A DNA stretch of 11,278 bases from Pseudomonadota bacterium. GTDB taxonomy: Bacteria > Pseudomonadota > Alphaproteobacteria > Rhizobiales > Xanthobacteraceae. The stretch is from assembly GCA_023387695.1 (NCBI GenBank), contig JAEWHT010000259.1, positions 1 to 11,278 of the forward strand, in the 5' to 3' direction. The position numbers and the translations under genes were made by a program. The notes under the pieces are model-generated. The model saw nothing but the letters and a program-made list of their open reading frames with translations. It had not been told where the DNA came from and did no database searches. How positions within the stretch are numbered: position 1 is the stretch's first letter; each line of letters opens with the position of its first letter. Shown here piece after piece: positions 1 through 5,882 of the stretch.

Positions 1-312
1 ATCGTGCTGATCTCGCAATCACCGAACGAGGAGGTCGCGCGCAGCCTGCCGGGGCAGGAAGAACATGTCTCGGTGTTTCTGCCGTGCTCGCCGAACCCGA
101 CCACCGGCTTCTTCTTCTACGTGCCCAAGAGCAAGATCATCGAGGTCGACCTCACCGCGGAGGACGCGGCGACACTGATCATGTCGGCCGGCGTGGTGCA
201 GCCGGGCGCAGCGCCCGATCCGAAGAAAGTCGCCGCGCTCGCGGGCATGGCCAATGCCGCGCGCGTCGCCAATGCCTCCACGCTTCAGCCTGAGCCTGCG
301 AAGGTGGAGTAG
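1..312 (+). CDS. DUF502 family membrane protein, C-terminal part (5' end outside window)
   Basis: The reading frame is open from the first base (Ile-Val-Leu-Ile-Ser), so the GTG at position 4 is probably not a start and the gene begins upstream. About 103 C-terminal residues are visible. The block PNPTTGFFFYVPKSKIIEVD followed by LTAEDAATLIMSAGVV matches what I know of the DUF502 C-terminus (PTTG, then V-P, then E-D/M-s-x-E-D-A, then S-x-G). These are small proteins with two N-terminal transmembrane helices, which would lie outside the window; their function is unknown. After the conserved domain comes an Ala/Pro-rich tail (QPGAAPDPKK to EPAKVE) of low complexity. The TAG stop at 310-312 is followed directly by a hairpin. 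The family call is from motif memory, not a search. Confidence 0.8.
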   Translation: MVLISQSPNEEVARSLPGQEEHVSVFLPCSPNPTTGFFFYVPKSKIIEVDLTAEDAATLIMSAGVVQPGAAPDPKKVAALAGMANAARVANASTLQPEPAKVE

Positions 313-313
313 G

Positions 314-334
314 GCCATTCCGCTGCGGGATGGC
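314..334 (+). terminator. Hairpin just after the DUF502 gene, possible terminator
   Basis: Arms GCCATTCC (314-321) and GGGATGGC (327-334) pair over 8 bp with one G-U, around a 5-nt loop. It starts 2 bp after the stop codon, which fits transcription termination or mRNA 3'-end protection. There is no T-tract after it on the plus strand, so a simple Rho-independent terminator is not shown. A second small hairpin (ACGCA/TGCGT) follows at 343-358. Confidence 0.35.
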
Positions 335-417
335 CGGGCGCACGCAGGCGCTTGCGTCCTCTGCTAATGTTCCGGTCGAACCGAGCGTGATGCTCGGAAT
401 GCGAACTGGAGTGCCCG

Positions 418-1275
418 ATGTCAAAGACCATTGCGATCCTCGCCCCCGGTGCCATGGGCAGCGCGGTGGCACGACGCCTGAGCGAAAATGGCGCGCGTGT
501 GCTGACCTCGTTGAAGGGGCGCAGCGAAGCAACGCTGAAGCGCGCGGCGGACGCGGGCATGGTCAGCGCCGAGGACGATGCGATCGCCGACGCCGACATC
601 ATCCTGTCGATCGTGCCGCCGGGCGAGGCCGTGGCGCTCGCCGAGCGGCTCGCCGCTTTGATTGCCAGGCGCACCAAGAAGCCGATCGTGGTCGATTGCA
701 ACGCCGTCAATGTCGACACGGTGAAGCGGATCGAGGAGATCATCGGCTCGGCACAGGCCCCCTTTGTCGACGGTGGCATCATCGGCTTTCCGCCGCAGCC
801 GGGCGGCAAGAGCCCGGCGTTCTACATGTCCGGCGAGCATGCCGGGCACATCGCGGTGCTGAAGGAGTTCGGGCTCGACGTGCGCATCGTCGAGGGCCCG
901 GTCGGTGCGGCCTCCGCGCTGAAAATGTCATATGCTGGCATCGTCAAAGGGCTTGCCGGGATCGGCTCGGCCATGGTGGTCGCTGCGACCAAGGCAGGGG
1001 CTGCGGATGCGCTCCGCGACGAGCTTGCTCTGAGCCAGCCTGCGATCCTGGCCCGGCTCGAGGTCGCGCTGCCCGACATGATCCCGAAGGCCTATCGCTG
1101 GGTCGCGGAGATGCAGGAGATCTCCGGTTTCCTGGGACCGGACCATCCGGCGAGCCAGATCTACGAGGGCTTTGCCAAATGGTTCGAACATTTGGCCGGG
1201 GATGCGAAGGGCGATGCGATCGATGCGTCGTGGCTGAAGGCGTTTGCGGCCAATAGCGCGAAGAAAAGGGCCTGA
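418..1275 (+). CDS. NAD(P)-dependent oxidoreductase, 6-phosphogluconate dehydrogenase-like with DUF1932-type C-terminus
   Basis: A 285-residue cytosolic dehydrogenase of the beta-hydroxyacid dehydrogenase superfamily. The N-terminus holds the Rossmann nucleotide-binding motif (IAILAPGAMGSAVARRL, glycines at 11 and 14), and strand IILSIVPPGEA (61-71) is the usual fifth strand region. FVDGGIIGFPPQ (116-126) matches the substrate-loop region of the family. GPVGAASALKMSYAGIVKGL (160-179) carries the expected catalytic lysine, K169. The C-terminal helical part resembles DUF1932 proteins, often annotated as 6-phosphogluconate or 3-hydroxyisobutyrate dehydrogenase-like. The substrate cannot be told from sequence. 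The ATG at 418 has GGAG at 408-411, 6 nt upstream. The gene stands alone, 105 bp after the DUF502 gene, with a small hairpin (CCGAGC/GCTCGG, 381-397) in its leader. An overlapping frame starting at 330 is a shadow. Confidence 0.88.
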   Translation: MSKTIAILAPGAMGSAVARRLSENGARVLTSLKGRSEATLKRAADAGMVSAEDDAIADADIILSIVPPGEAVALAERLAALIARRTKKPIVVDCNAVNVDTVKRIEEIIGSAQAPFVDGGIIGFPPQPGGKSPAFYMSGEHAGHIAVLKEFGLDVRIVEGPVGAASALKMSYAGIVKGLAGIGSAMVVAATKAGAADALRDELALSQPAILARLEVALPDMIPKAYRWVAEMQEISGFLGPDHPASQIYEGFAKWFEHLAGDAKGDAIDASWLKAFAANSAKKRA

Positions 1276-1443
1276 TTTTCGGGTCTTGGCGGTCAAAAAC
1301 ACGTCAGTTCGGCTGACCTGTGAGCCCCCGGGGATCGCAAACCCGTGAGCTGACTTCGTGCTGCCAGACCGGACGAAGCACTGCCGGCGTCCATGAAGCC
1401 GATTGTTCGACCGGTGAAGCCCGTTCGCGCCGGCCTCGAAGAC

Positions 1444-1463
1444 GCCGGGAAACGCGTCCCGGC
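1444..1463. other. Perfect 7-bp hairpin upstream of the Cys-rich secreted protein gene
   Basis: GCCGGGA (1444-1450), loop AACGCG, TCCCGGC (1457-1463). It lies 31 bp before the next start codon, so it could be a leader structure or a protein-binding dyad. No convincing -35/-10 pair was found in 1276-1494. Other weak stems there are GTCAG/CTGAC (1303-1317), possibly the 3' end of the upstream transcript, and CTTCGT/ACGAAG (1354-1378). Confidence 0.3.
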
Positions 1464-1475
1464 TAGTGTTGCCCC

Positions 1476-1493
1476 ATCAACAAGGGGGTTGAT
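1476..1493 (+). promoter_or_regulatory. Hairpin with the Shine-Dalgarno sequence in its loop
   Basis: ATCAAC (1476-1481) pairs perfectly with GTTGAT (1488-1493). The loop AAGGGG is the core of the ribosome binding site AAGGGGG, and the start codon follows 2 nt later at 1495. An alternative pairing of CCCC (1472-1475) with GGGG (1484-1487) would hide the Shine-Dalgarno. The structure may tune translation, or it may be chance given how short the stem is. Confidence 0.35.
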
Positions 1494-1494
1494 C

Positions 1495-1764
1495 ATGTCT
1501 CGTTCATTTCGCCAGATCGGTTTCGCTATCGCTTTTGCCGCTTCCACTTTTGGCTTGAGCACCGGCGCGCATGCCTACACTGCCGAAGCCCAGCAGATGT
1601 GCACCAATGATGCGTTCCGTCTTTGCAGCACAGAAATCCCGAACATCCCGCGCATCACCGCATGCATGATTCAGCACAAGTCGGAGCTCAGCCCGGGATG
1701 CCGTGCGGTCATGGACCGCGACGCTGCGCCCCAGCCGGTCAAGACGGGTCCGGATCTGGAGTGA
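1495..1764 (+). CDS. Small secreted cysteine-rich-repeat protein
   Basis: 89 residues. The ATG at 1495 is chosen because AAGGGGG lies 7 nt upstream and because translation then begins with a classic signal peptide: SRSFRQ, a hydrophobic IGFAIAFAASTFGLS core, then cleavage likely after GAHA (about residue 26). A longer frame from 1393 has no signal-like start. The mature part has four cysteines in the spacing C-x7-C-x12-C-x11-C within MCTNDAFRLC, ACMIQHKSELSPGC. This matches the short Cys-rich repeat (GLG1/Cys_rich_FGFR type) found in many small periplasmic proteins of Rhizobiales, where the cysteines presumably form disulfides. Function is unknown. The last 26 bp overlap the convergent P-loop gene. 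Confidence 0.8.
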   Translation: MSRSFRQIGFAIAFAASTFGLSTGAHAYTAEAQQMCTNDAFRLCSTEIPNIPRITACMIQHKSELSPGCRAVMDRDAAPQPVKTGPDLE

Positions 1765-2266
1765 TCGTATCCACGAAATACGCAATGTCCCGATCGCGTC
1801 TCAAGCGCACGACCGGGACATCAGGTCCATACTGGATCCGCTCCGCGTCGATCACAGGCGCGCGCTCGGAGTCGTAGCGCCAGGCCTCACCCATCAATTG
1901 CCAGTCGAACTGCTCCGGACATCCCACAGGCAGATCGGGCCGCGTGGTCTGTCGATCAAGGGCCGAGCGCGAGAGGATGCGCCATTGGCATAGCCAGCGC
2001 GGGCGCTCGATGACGATCAGAAGTTCGGCACGCGCAAGCGTGAGATCGAAGGCCAGCCCCGAGAAACTGCCATCGACGATCCAAGCGTCACCCGCGATCG
2101 CGTCCGCGACACGCGCCCGGAAGCTCGTCGTGTCGGAGGGGGTCCATCCGGGCCGCCAATAGAGGACGTCGAGATGAATCACGGGCAGGTCGAGCTTTCG
2201 TCCGAGTTTTCGGGCGAGAGTCGTCTTTCCGCTCCCCTGGCTGCCAACGACGATGATCCGGCGCAT
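1739..2266 (-). CDS. P-loop AAA/adenylate-kinase-like protein (FlaR 'DNA topology modulation' family)
   Basis: 175 residues, cytosolic. The Walker A motif GSQGSGKTT occupies residues 8-16. It is followed by HLDVLYWRPGW (31-41), which is diagnostic of FlaR-like small nucleotide kinases, and by WIVDGSF (62-68). IVIERPRWLCQWRILSR (84-100) fits the usual arginine-rich lid region. Proteins of this family are annotated as adenylate kinases or DNA topology modulators, but their real substrate is not established. The ATG at 2266 lacks a clear Shine-Dalgarno. It is kept because the P-loop begins so close to it and no in-frame upstream alternative was seen. The gene is divergent from the ketopantoate-reductase-like gene (105 bp between starts), and its 3' end overlaps the convergent Cys-rich gene by 26 bp. 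Confidence 0.85.
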   Translation of the reverse strand: MRRIIVVGSQGSGKTTLARKLGRKLDLPVIHLDVLYWRPGWTPSDTTSFRARVADAIAGDAWIVDGSFSGLAFDLTLARAELLIVIERPRWLCQWRILSRSALDRQTTRPDLPVGCPEQFDWQLMGEAWRYDSERAPVIDAERIQYGPDVPVVRLRRDRDIAYFVDTITPDPDPS

Positions 2267-2371
2267 GGCGGGAGGTTTTCATGAAATCGGGTGCGGCGAA
2301 AGCTTGCGCTTTCTCCTTGCCGTCATGTGGATGCGATGGCTGAATGCGTTACGCGGACCATAGGAGTTGGA

Positions 2372-3301
2372 ATGAGAGTGTTGGTGATCGGCGCGGGCGC
2401 GCTCGGAGGTTACTACGGCGCCTGTGTGGTGCGGGCGGGGGGCGACGTGACGTTCCTGGTGCGCGCTAAGCGGGCGGAGCAATTGCGGCGCGATGGATTG
2501 AGGGTCGTGAGCCCGCATGGTGATTTCGCCGTGCAGCCGAAGATCGTCGAGGCGAATGAGCTCAAGGAGCCGTATGACGTCGTGTTCGTCGGCGTGAAGG
2601 CCTATTCGCTCGAGGACGCGATGGGCCAGTTTGCTCCGGCCGTCGGCCCTAACACTATGATCCTGCCGATCCTCAATGGCTTGAAACATATCGATGCGCT
2701 GACCGCGAGGTTTGGTGCAGCACGCGTTCTCGGCGGGCTGGCCAATGTCAGCGCCGGTCTCGACGGCGACGGTCGTGTGGTTCAGTTCATGGCCAATCAG
2801 ACGGTTGTGCTCGGCGAAACCAAGGGCGCGCTGAGTGACCGTGTCACCGCGCTGGCGAAAGTGCTCAACGTCCCCGGCATCGATGTCCGCGCAAGCGACG
2901 CCATCATGCAGGATATGTGGGAGAAATTCGTTCAGCTCTCGACGCTCGCCGGCATCACCTGCCTGATGCGCGCCAGCATCGGCGACATTCTGACCGTGCC
3001 GAAGGGCGAGGAATTGATCTTCCGCCTGTTCGCCGAACACTGCGCCATCGCCACAGCCTCCGGTTTTGAACCGAGAGCGCCGTTCATCGAATTCGATCGA
3101 AAGCTGTTCACGACGCAGAATTCACCGCTGAAGGCGTCGATGCTGCGCGACATCGAACGTGGCTCGGTCACTGAGGCTGAGCATATCCTTGGCGACATGG
3201 CCAATCGGGGCCAAGCACTGGGCATCGCCACGCCGACACTCGATCTCGCCCGGGCGCATGTGGCGGCTTATGAGGTCGGGCGGCAACGCGCGGCAAGCTA
3301 A
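2372..3301 (+). CDS. Ketopantoate reductase (PanE/ApbA) family protein
   Basis: 309 residues, usual family length. GAGALGGYYG (7-16) is the NADPH-binding loop. VFVGVKAYSL (71-80) carries the conserved lysine (K76) and ILPILNGL (97-104) the conserved Asn-Gly (N102). WEKF (183-186) supplies the catalytic lysine (K185), and SMLRDIERGSVTEAEHILGD (256-275) carries the family Ser (S256) and Glu (E268). True PanE reduces 2-dehydropantoate to pantoate with NADPH for coenzyme A synthesis. Here the two asparagines that follow the catalytic lysine in E. coli PanE (N180, N184, from memory) align with L189 and A193, so another 2-oxoacid-type substrate is possible. The ATG at 2372 is chosen over the longer frame from 2291 because AGGAG lies at 2362-2366 and the Rossmann fold starts at once. 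No panB or panC is adjacent. The stop overlaps that of recG. Confidence 0.85.
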   Translation: MRVLVIGAGALGGYYGACVVRAGGDVTFLVRAKRAEQLRRDGLRVVSPHGDFAVQPKIVEANELKEPYDVVFVGVKAYSLEDAMGQFAPAVGPNTMILPILNGLKHIDALTARFGAARVLGGLANVSAGLDGDGRVVQFMANQTVVLGETKGALSDRVTALAKVLNVPGIDVRASDAIMQDMWEKFVQLSTLAGITCLMRASIGDILTVPKGEELIFRLFAEHCAIATASGFEPRAPFIEFDRKLFTTQNSPLKASMLRDIERGSVTEAEHILGDMANRGQALGIATPTLDLARAHVAAYEVGRQRAAS

Positions 3302-5406
3302 CCCGCGCCGATCAGCGGGATCGCCTCGTCCCGCTCATAGAGATACAGCAGGCAGCGCAGCGCTTCGCCGCGCTCGCCTTTCAGCTTGGGATCGTCCTTC
3401 ATGATGCGCAGCGCCTCGTCGCGGGCCTGCGTGATCAGCTGGCCGTGCACCTCCGAGCGCGCGATGCGGTAGCCGGGCAGGCCGCTCTGGCGCACCCCGA
3501 GCACATCGCCTTCGCCGCGCAGCTTCAGATCTTCCTCGGCGATGCGGAAGCCGTCGGTGGTCTCGCGGATCACCTTCAGCCGTGCCTTCGACATCTCGCC
3601 GAGCGGCTCGCTGTAGAGCAAAATGCAGGTCGAGGCCTCCGAGCCTCGCCCGATGCGGCCGCGGAGCTGGTGCAGTTGGGCGAGACCAAAACGCTCGGCA
3701 TTCTCGATCACCATGATGGTCGCCGCCGGCACGTCGACGCCGACCTCGACCACCGTGGTCGCGACGAGAAGACCGATCTCGTGGGCGGCGAACTGGCCCA
3801 TCACACGGTCCTTCTCAGTGCCCTTCATCTGCCCGTGCACGAGGCCGACGCGATCCCCAAAACGTTTCTGCAGGCTCTCGAAGCGCTTGGTCGCGTTGGT
3901 GAGATGCTCGGTCCCCTCGGCTTCGGATTCCTCGACCAGCGGGCAGATCCAGTAGACGAGCTTGCCGGACTCGAGCGCGCGGCCGACGCCGTCCATGACC
4001 TCACTGAGCCTACTCATGGCGACGGCGCGGGTGTCGATCGGCTGGCGGCCGGCCGGCTTTTCGCGGAGCTCAGAGATGTCCATGTCGCCAAAATAAGTCA
4101 GCACCAGCGTGCGCGGGATCGGGGTCGCGCTCAGCACGAGAACATCAACGGCTTCGCCCTTCGAGGTCAGCGCCAGCCGCTCGCGCACACCAAAGCGGTG
4201 CTGCTCGTCGACGATGGCGAGCGCCAGATCATGGAAGATGACGTCGTCCTGGATCAGCGCATGGGTGCCGACGAGGAGGTCGATCTCGCCGTCGGCGAGC
4301 TGGCTGATGATCTCGCGCCGCTCCTTGCCCTTTTCGCGGCCGGTGAGGATCGCAACCCGCAGGCCGGCGCGCTCGGCCAGCGGCGCGATGGTCTTGATGT
4401 GCTGGCGCGCCAGAATTTCCGTCGGCGCCATCAGCGCGGCCTGCTTGCCGACCTCAGCGACGGCCGCCGCCGCCATCAGCGCCACCACGGTCTTGCCGGA
4501 GCCGACGTCGCCCTGGAGCAGGCGGAGCATGCGCACGGGCTGCTTCAAATCATTGGCAATCGCCGCCACCGCATCGCGTTGCGAGGTCGTGAGTGCATAG
4601 GGCAGCGCGTCGATGATCTTGTTACGGAGATGGCCGTCGCCGGCATTGCGCACACCGGCAGGCCGCCGCAGCTGCGCGCGGATCAGCGCGAGCGCGAGCT
4701 GGCCGGCGAGCAGTTCGTCGAAGGCGAGGCGGGACCAGTAGCGCTTCTCAGGCAGGATGTCGGTGAGCTCGACCGGCTGGTGCACACGATTGAGCGCTTC
4801 TGTGACCGGCGGGAAATCGCAGCGGCGCAGCACCTCCGGGCTGATCCATTCGGGCAGCGCCGGCAGCTTCTGCAGCGCCTGTGCGACCGCGCGGCGCAGT
4901 GAGCCGAGCGCGAGGCCCTCGGTGAGGGGATACACGGGGTCGATTCCCGAGAGCTTTGAGATCGCCTCCTCGTCGAGCACGCGGTCGGGATGCACGATCT
5001 GCGGGATGCCGTCGTACATCTGCAGCGTGCCGGAGACGTAGCGCTTCTCGCCCATCGGCAGCAGCTTTTCGACATAGCCGGGCTTGGCGCGAAAGAACGT
5101 CAGCACGACGTCGCCGGTATCGTCGCTGGCATAGACCAGATACGGCGCGCGTGCGTTGCGCGGCGGGGGCGGGCGGTGGCGGTCGACGGTGACCTCCAGC
5201 GTCACCATGGTTCCCTGGACCGCGTCGCGGATTTTGGGCCGCGCCCGGCGGTCGATCACCTGACTCGGCAGATGCAGCAGCAGATCGACCAGCCGCGGCG
5301 TCTCGCTCCGGCTGAGCAGATATTGCAGCAGCTTGTCCTGCTTCGGACCGACGCCGGGCAGGCTGGTCACAGGAGCAAACAGCGGATTGAGCAGGCTGGG
5401 GCGCAT
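3298..5406 (-). CDS. recG: ATP-dependent DNA helicase RecG
   Basis: 702 residues from the chosen start, about normal for RecG. RecG is an SF2 translocase that remodels stalled forks and branched DNA. Domains in order: N-terminal helical region with SLPGVGPKQ (15-23); OB-fold wedge domain about 50-145 (VDRHRP, YASDDTGDVVLTFF, SGTLQMYDGIPQIVHP); DEAD/H motor with Walker A GDVGSGKT (299-306), MAPTEILARQH (326-336), DEQH (400-403) and LSATPIPRTL (425-434); helicase C with TTVVEVGVDVP (550-560) and QLRGRIGRG (580-588); then the translocation-type end with RIAEEDLKLRGEGDVLG (621-637). The start is ATG at 5404-5406 (MRPSLLNPLFAPVTSLPG). The frame continues 38 codons upstream, but that part is a translated palindromic repeat (MPGIKPGMT). 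No clear Shine-Dalgarno was seen. It is divergent from sdhE-mfd. Confidence 0.96.
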   Translation of the reverse strand: MRPSLLNPLFAPVTSLPGVGPKQDKLLQYLLSRSETPRLVDLLLHLPSQVIDRRARPKIRDAVQGTMVTLEVTVDRHRPPPPRNARAPYLVYASDDTGDVVLTFFRAKPGYVEKLLPMGEKRYVSGTLQMYDGIPQIVHPDRVLDEEAISKLSGIDPVYPLTEGLALGSLRRAVAQALQKLPALPEWISPEVLRRCDFPPVTEALNRVHQPVELTDILPEKRYWSRLAFDELLAGQLALALIRAQLRRPAGVRNAGDGHLRNKIIDALPYALTTSQRDAVAAIANDLKQPVRMLRLLQGDVGSGKTVVALMAAAAVAEVGKQAALMAPTEILARQHIKTIAPLAERAGLRVAILTGREKGKERREIISQLADGEIDLLVGTHALIQDDVIFHDLALAIVDEQHRFGVRERLALTSKGEAVDVLVLSATPIPRTLVLTYFGDMDISELREKPAGRQPIDTRAVAMSRLSEVMDGVGRALESGKLVYWICPLVEESEAEGTEHLTNATKRFESLQKRFGDRVGLVHGQMKGTEKDRVMGQFAAHEIGLLVATTVVEVGVDVPAATIMVIENAERFGLAQLHQLRGRIGRGSEASTCILLYSEPLGEMSKARLKVIRETTDGFRIAEEDLKLRGEGDVLGVRQSGLPGYRIARSEVHGQLITQARDEALRIMKDDPKLKGERGEALRCLLYLYERDEAIPLIGAG

Positions 5407-5432
5407 GGATGCGAATCTAGGATCGTTTCGGC

Positions 5433-5468
5433 CCGTCATGCCCGGCTTTATGCCGGGCATCCACGTCT
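5433..5468. repeat. REP-like palindromic intergenic repeat
   Basis: ATGCCCGGC (5438-5446) and GCCGGGCAT (5452-5460) form a perfect 9-bp stem with loop TTTAT. The flanks CCGTC and CCACGTC complete a pattern that I recall as very common between genes of Bradyrhizobium and relatives. It sits 27 bp upstream of the recG start and, on the other side, before the sdhE promoter. It may act as an mRNA-end or boundary structure. Dispersed nature is from memory, not shown by this window. Confidence 0.65.
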
Positions 5469-5513
5469 TTTTTCGCGGGCGCCGGCACGGGTGCGGCCAT
5501 GCCAAATCGAGGG

Positions 5514-5542
5514 CTGACACGTCCGGTTCGAGTGGCTATATC
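5514..5542 (+). promoter_or_regulatory. Predicted sigma-70-type promoter of sdhE-mfd
   Basis: CTGACA (5514-5519), 17-bp spacer, TATATC (5537-5542). Both boxes are close to the TTGACA/TATAAT consensus with ideal spacing, about 50 bp before the sdhE start. Transcription would begin near 5549, giving a leader of roughly 43 nt that contains a possible stem (GCCCGG/CCGGGC) around 5549-5566. Confidence 0.6.
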
Positions 5543-5591
5543 ACGGCGGCCCGGCACGTCCGGGCTTTCGGCGTTTGACTGGATTTGAGAC

Positions 5592-5882
5592 ATGACGGGA
5601 ACGACACGATCGAGCAAAGGGCTGGACGACCGGCGCAAGCGGCTTTTGTTCCGCTGCTGGCACCGCGGCACGCGCGAGATGGATCTGATCCTAGGCCGCT
5701 TCGCCGATGCCGAGATCGCCAATCTGTCCGAGACAGAGCTCACCGAACTCGAGACCCTGCTTGAAGAGTCCGATCCCGATCTCTATGCGGCCATCACTGG
5801 TGACAAGGTGCTGCCAGCTCATGTCACCGGGCCACTGTTCGCCCGTATCAAGGCGTTTCCGATCACGGACGGCGACCTATGA
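5592..5882 (+). CDS. sdhE: Succinate dehydrogenase assembly factor 2 / FAD assembly factor SdhE
   Basis: 96 residues. RRKRLLFRCWHRGTREMDLILGRFAD (14-39) contains the family's signature RGxxE (R25-G26-x-x-E29), the surface needed for covalent flavinylation of SdhA and FrdA. The rest is the small all-helical fold, with LSETELTELETLLEESDPDLYAAITG (about 46-71) typical of the family. It acts in the cytosol on the apo-flavoprotein before complex II assembly. The ATG at 5592 follows a modest GGA-TTTGAGA Shine-Dalgarno-like stretch. It is the first gene of an operon: its TGA stop (5880-5882) overlaps the mfd ATG (5879-5881), so the two are probably translationally coupled. No sdhABCD genes are nearby. 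Confidence 0.92.
   Translation: MTGTTRSSKGLDDRRKRLLFRCWHRGTREMDLILGRFADAEIANLSETELTELETLLEESDPDLYAAITGDKVLPAHVTGPLFARIKAFPITDGDL

Noticed and set aside
330..1256. 308-codon open frame on the plus strand
   Set aside because: Overlaps the 6-phosphogluconate-dehydrogenase-like gene in another frame. Translation is Arg/Gly/Cys-rich without motifs, and there is no ribosome binding site.
1393..1494. N-terminal extension of the Cys-rich protein from 1393
   Set aside because: The ATG at 1495 has a strong Shine-Dalgarno and starts a proper signal peptide. The extension contains intergenic hairpins.
2279..3040. 253-codon open frame on the minus strand
   Set aside because: Antisense to the ketopantoate-reductase-like gene, whose cofactor and catalytic motifs are clear.
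3445..4902. 485-codon open frame on the plus strand
   Set aside because: Lies wholly antisense to recG. Its His/Arg/Ala-rich translation shows no domain and is the usual mirror frame of a GC-rich gene.
5549..5566. GCCCGG/CCGGGC stem in the sdhE leader as a riboswitch
   Set aside because: A single short GC stem in a GC-rich genome. No aptamer-like architecture or terminator follows.
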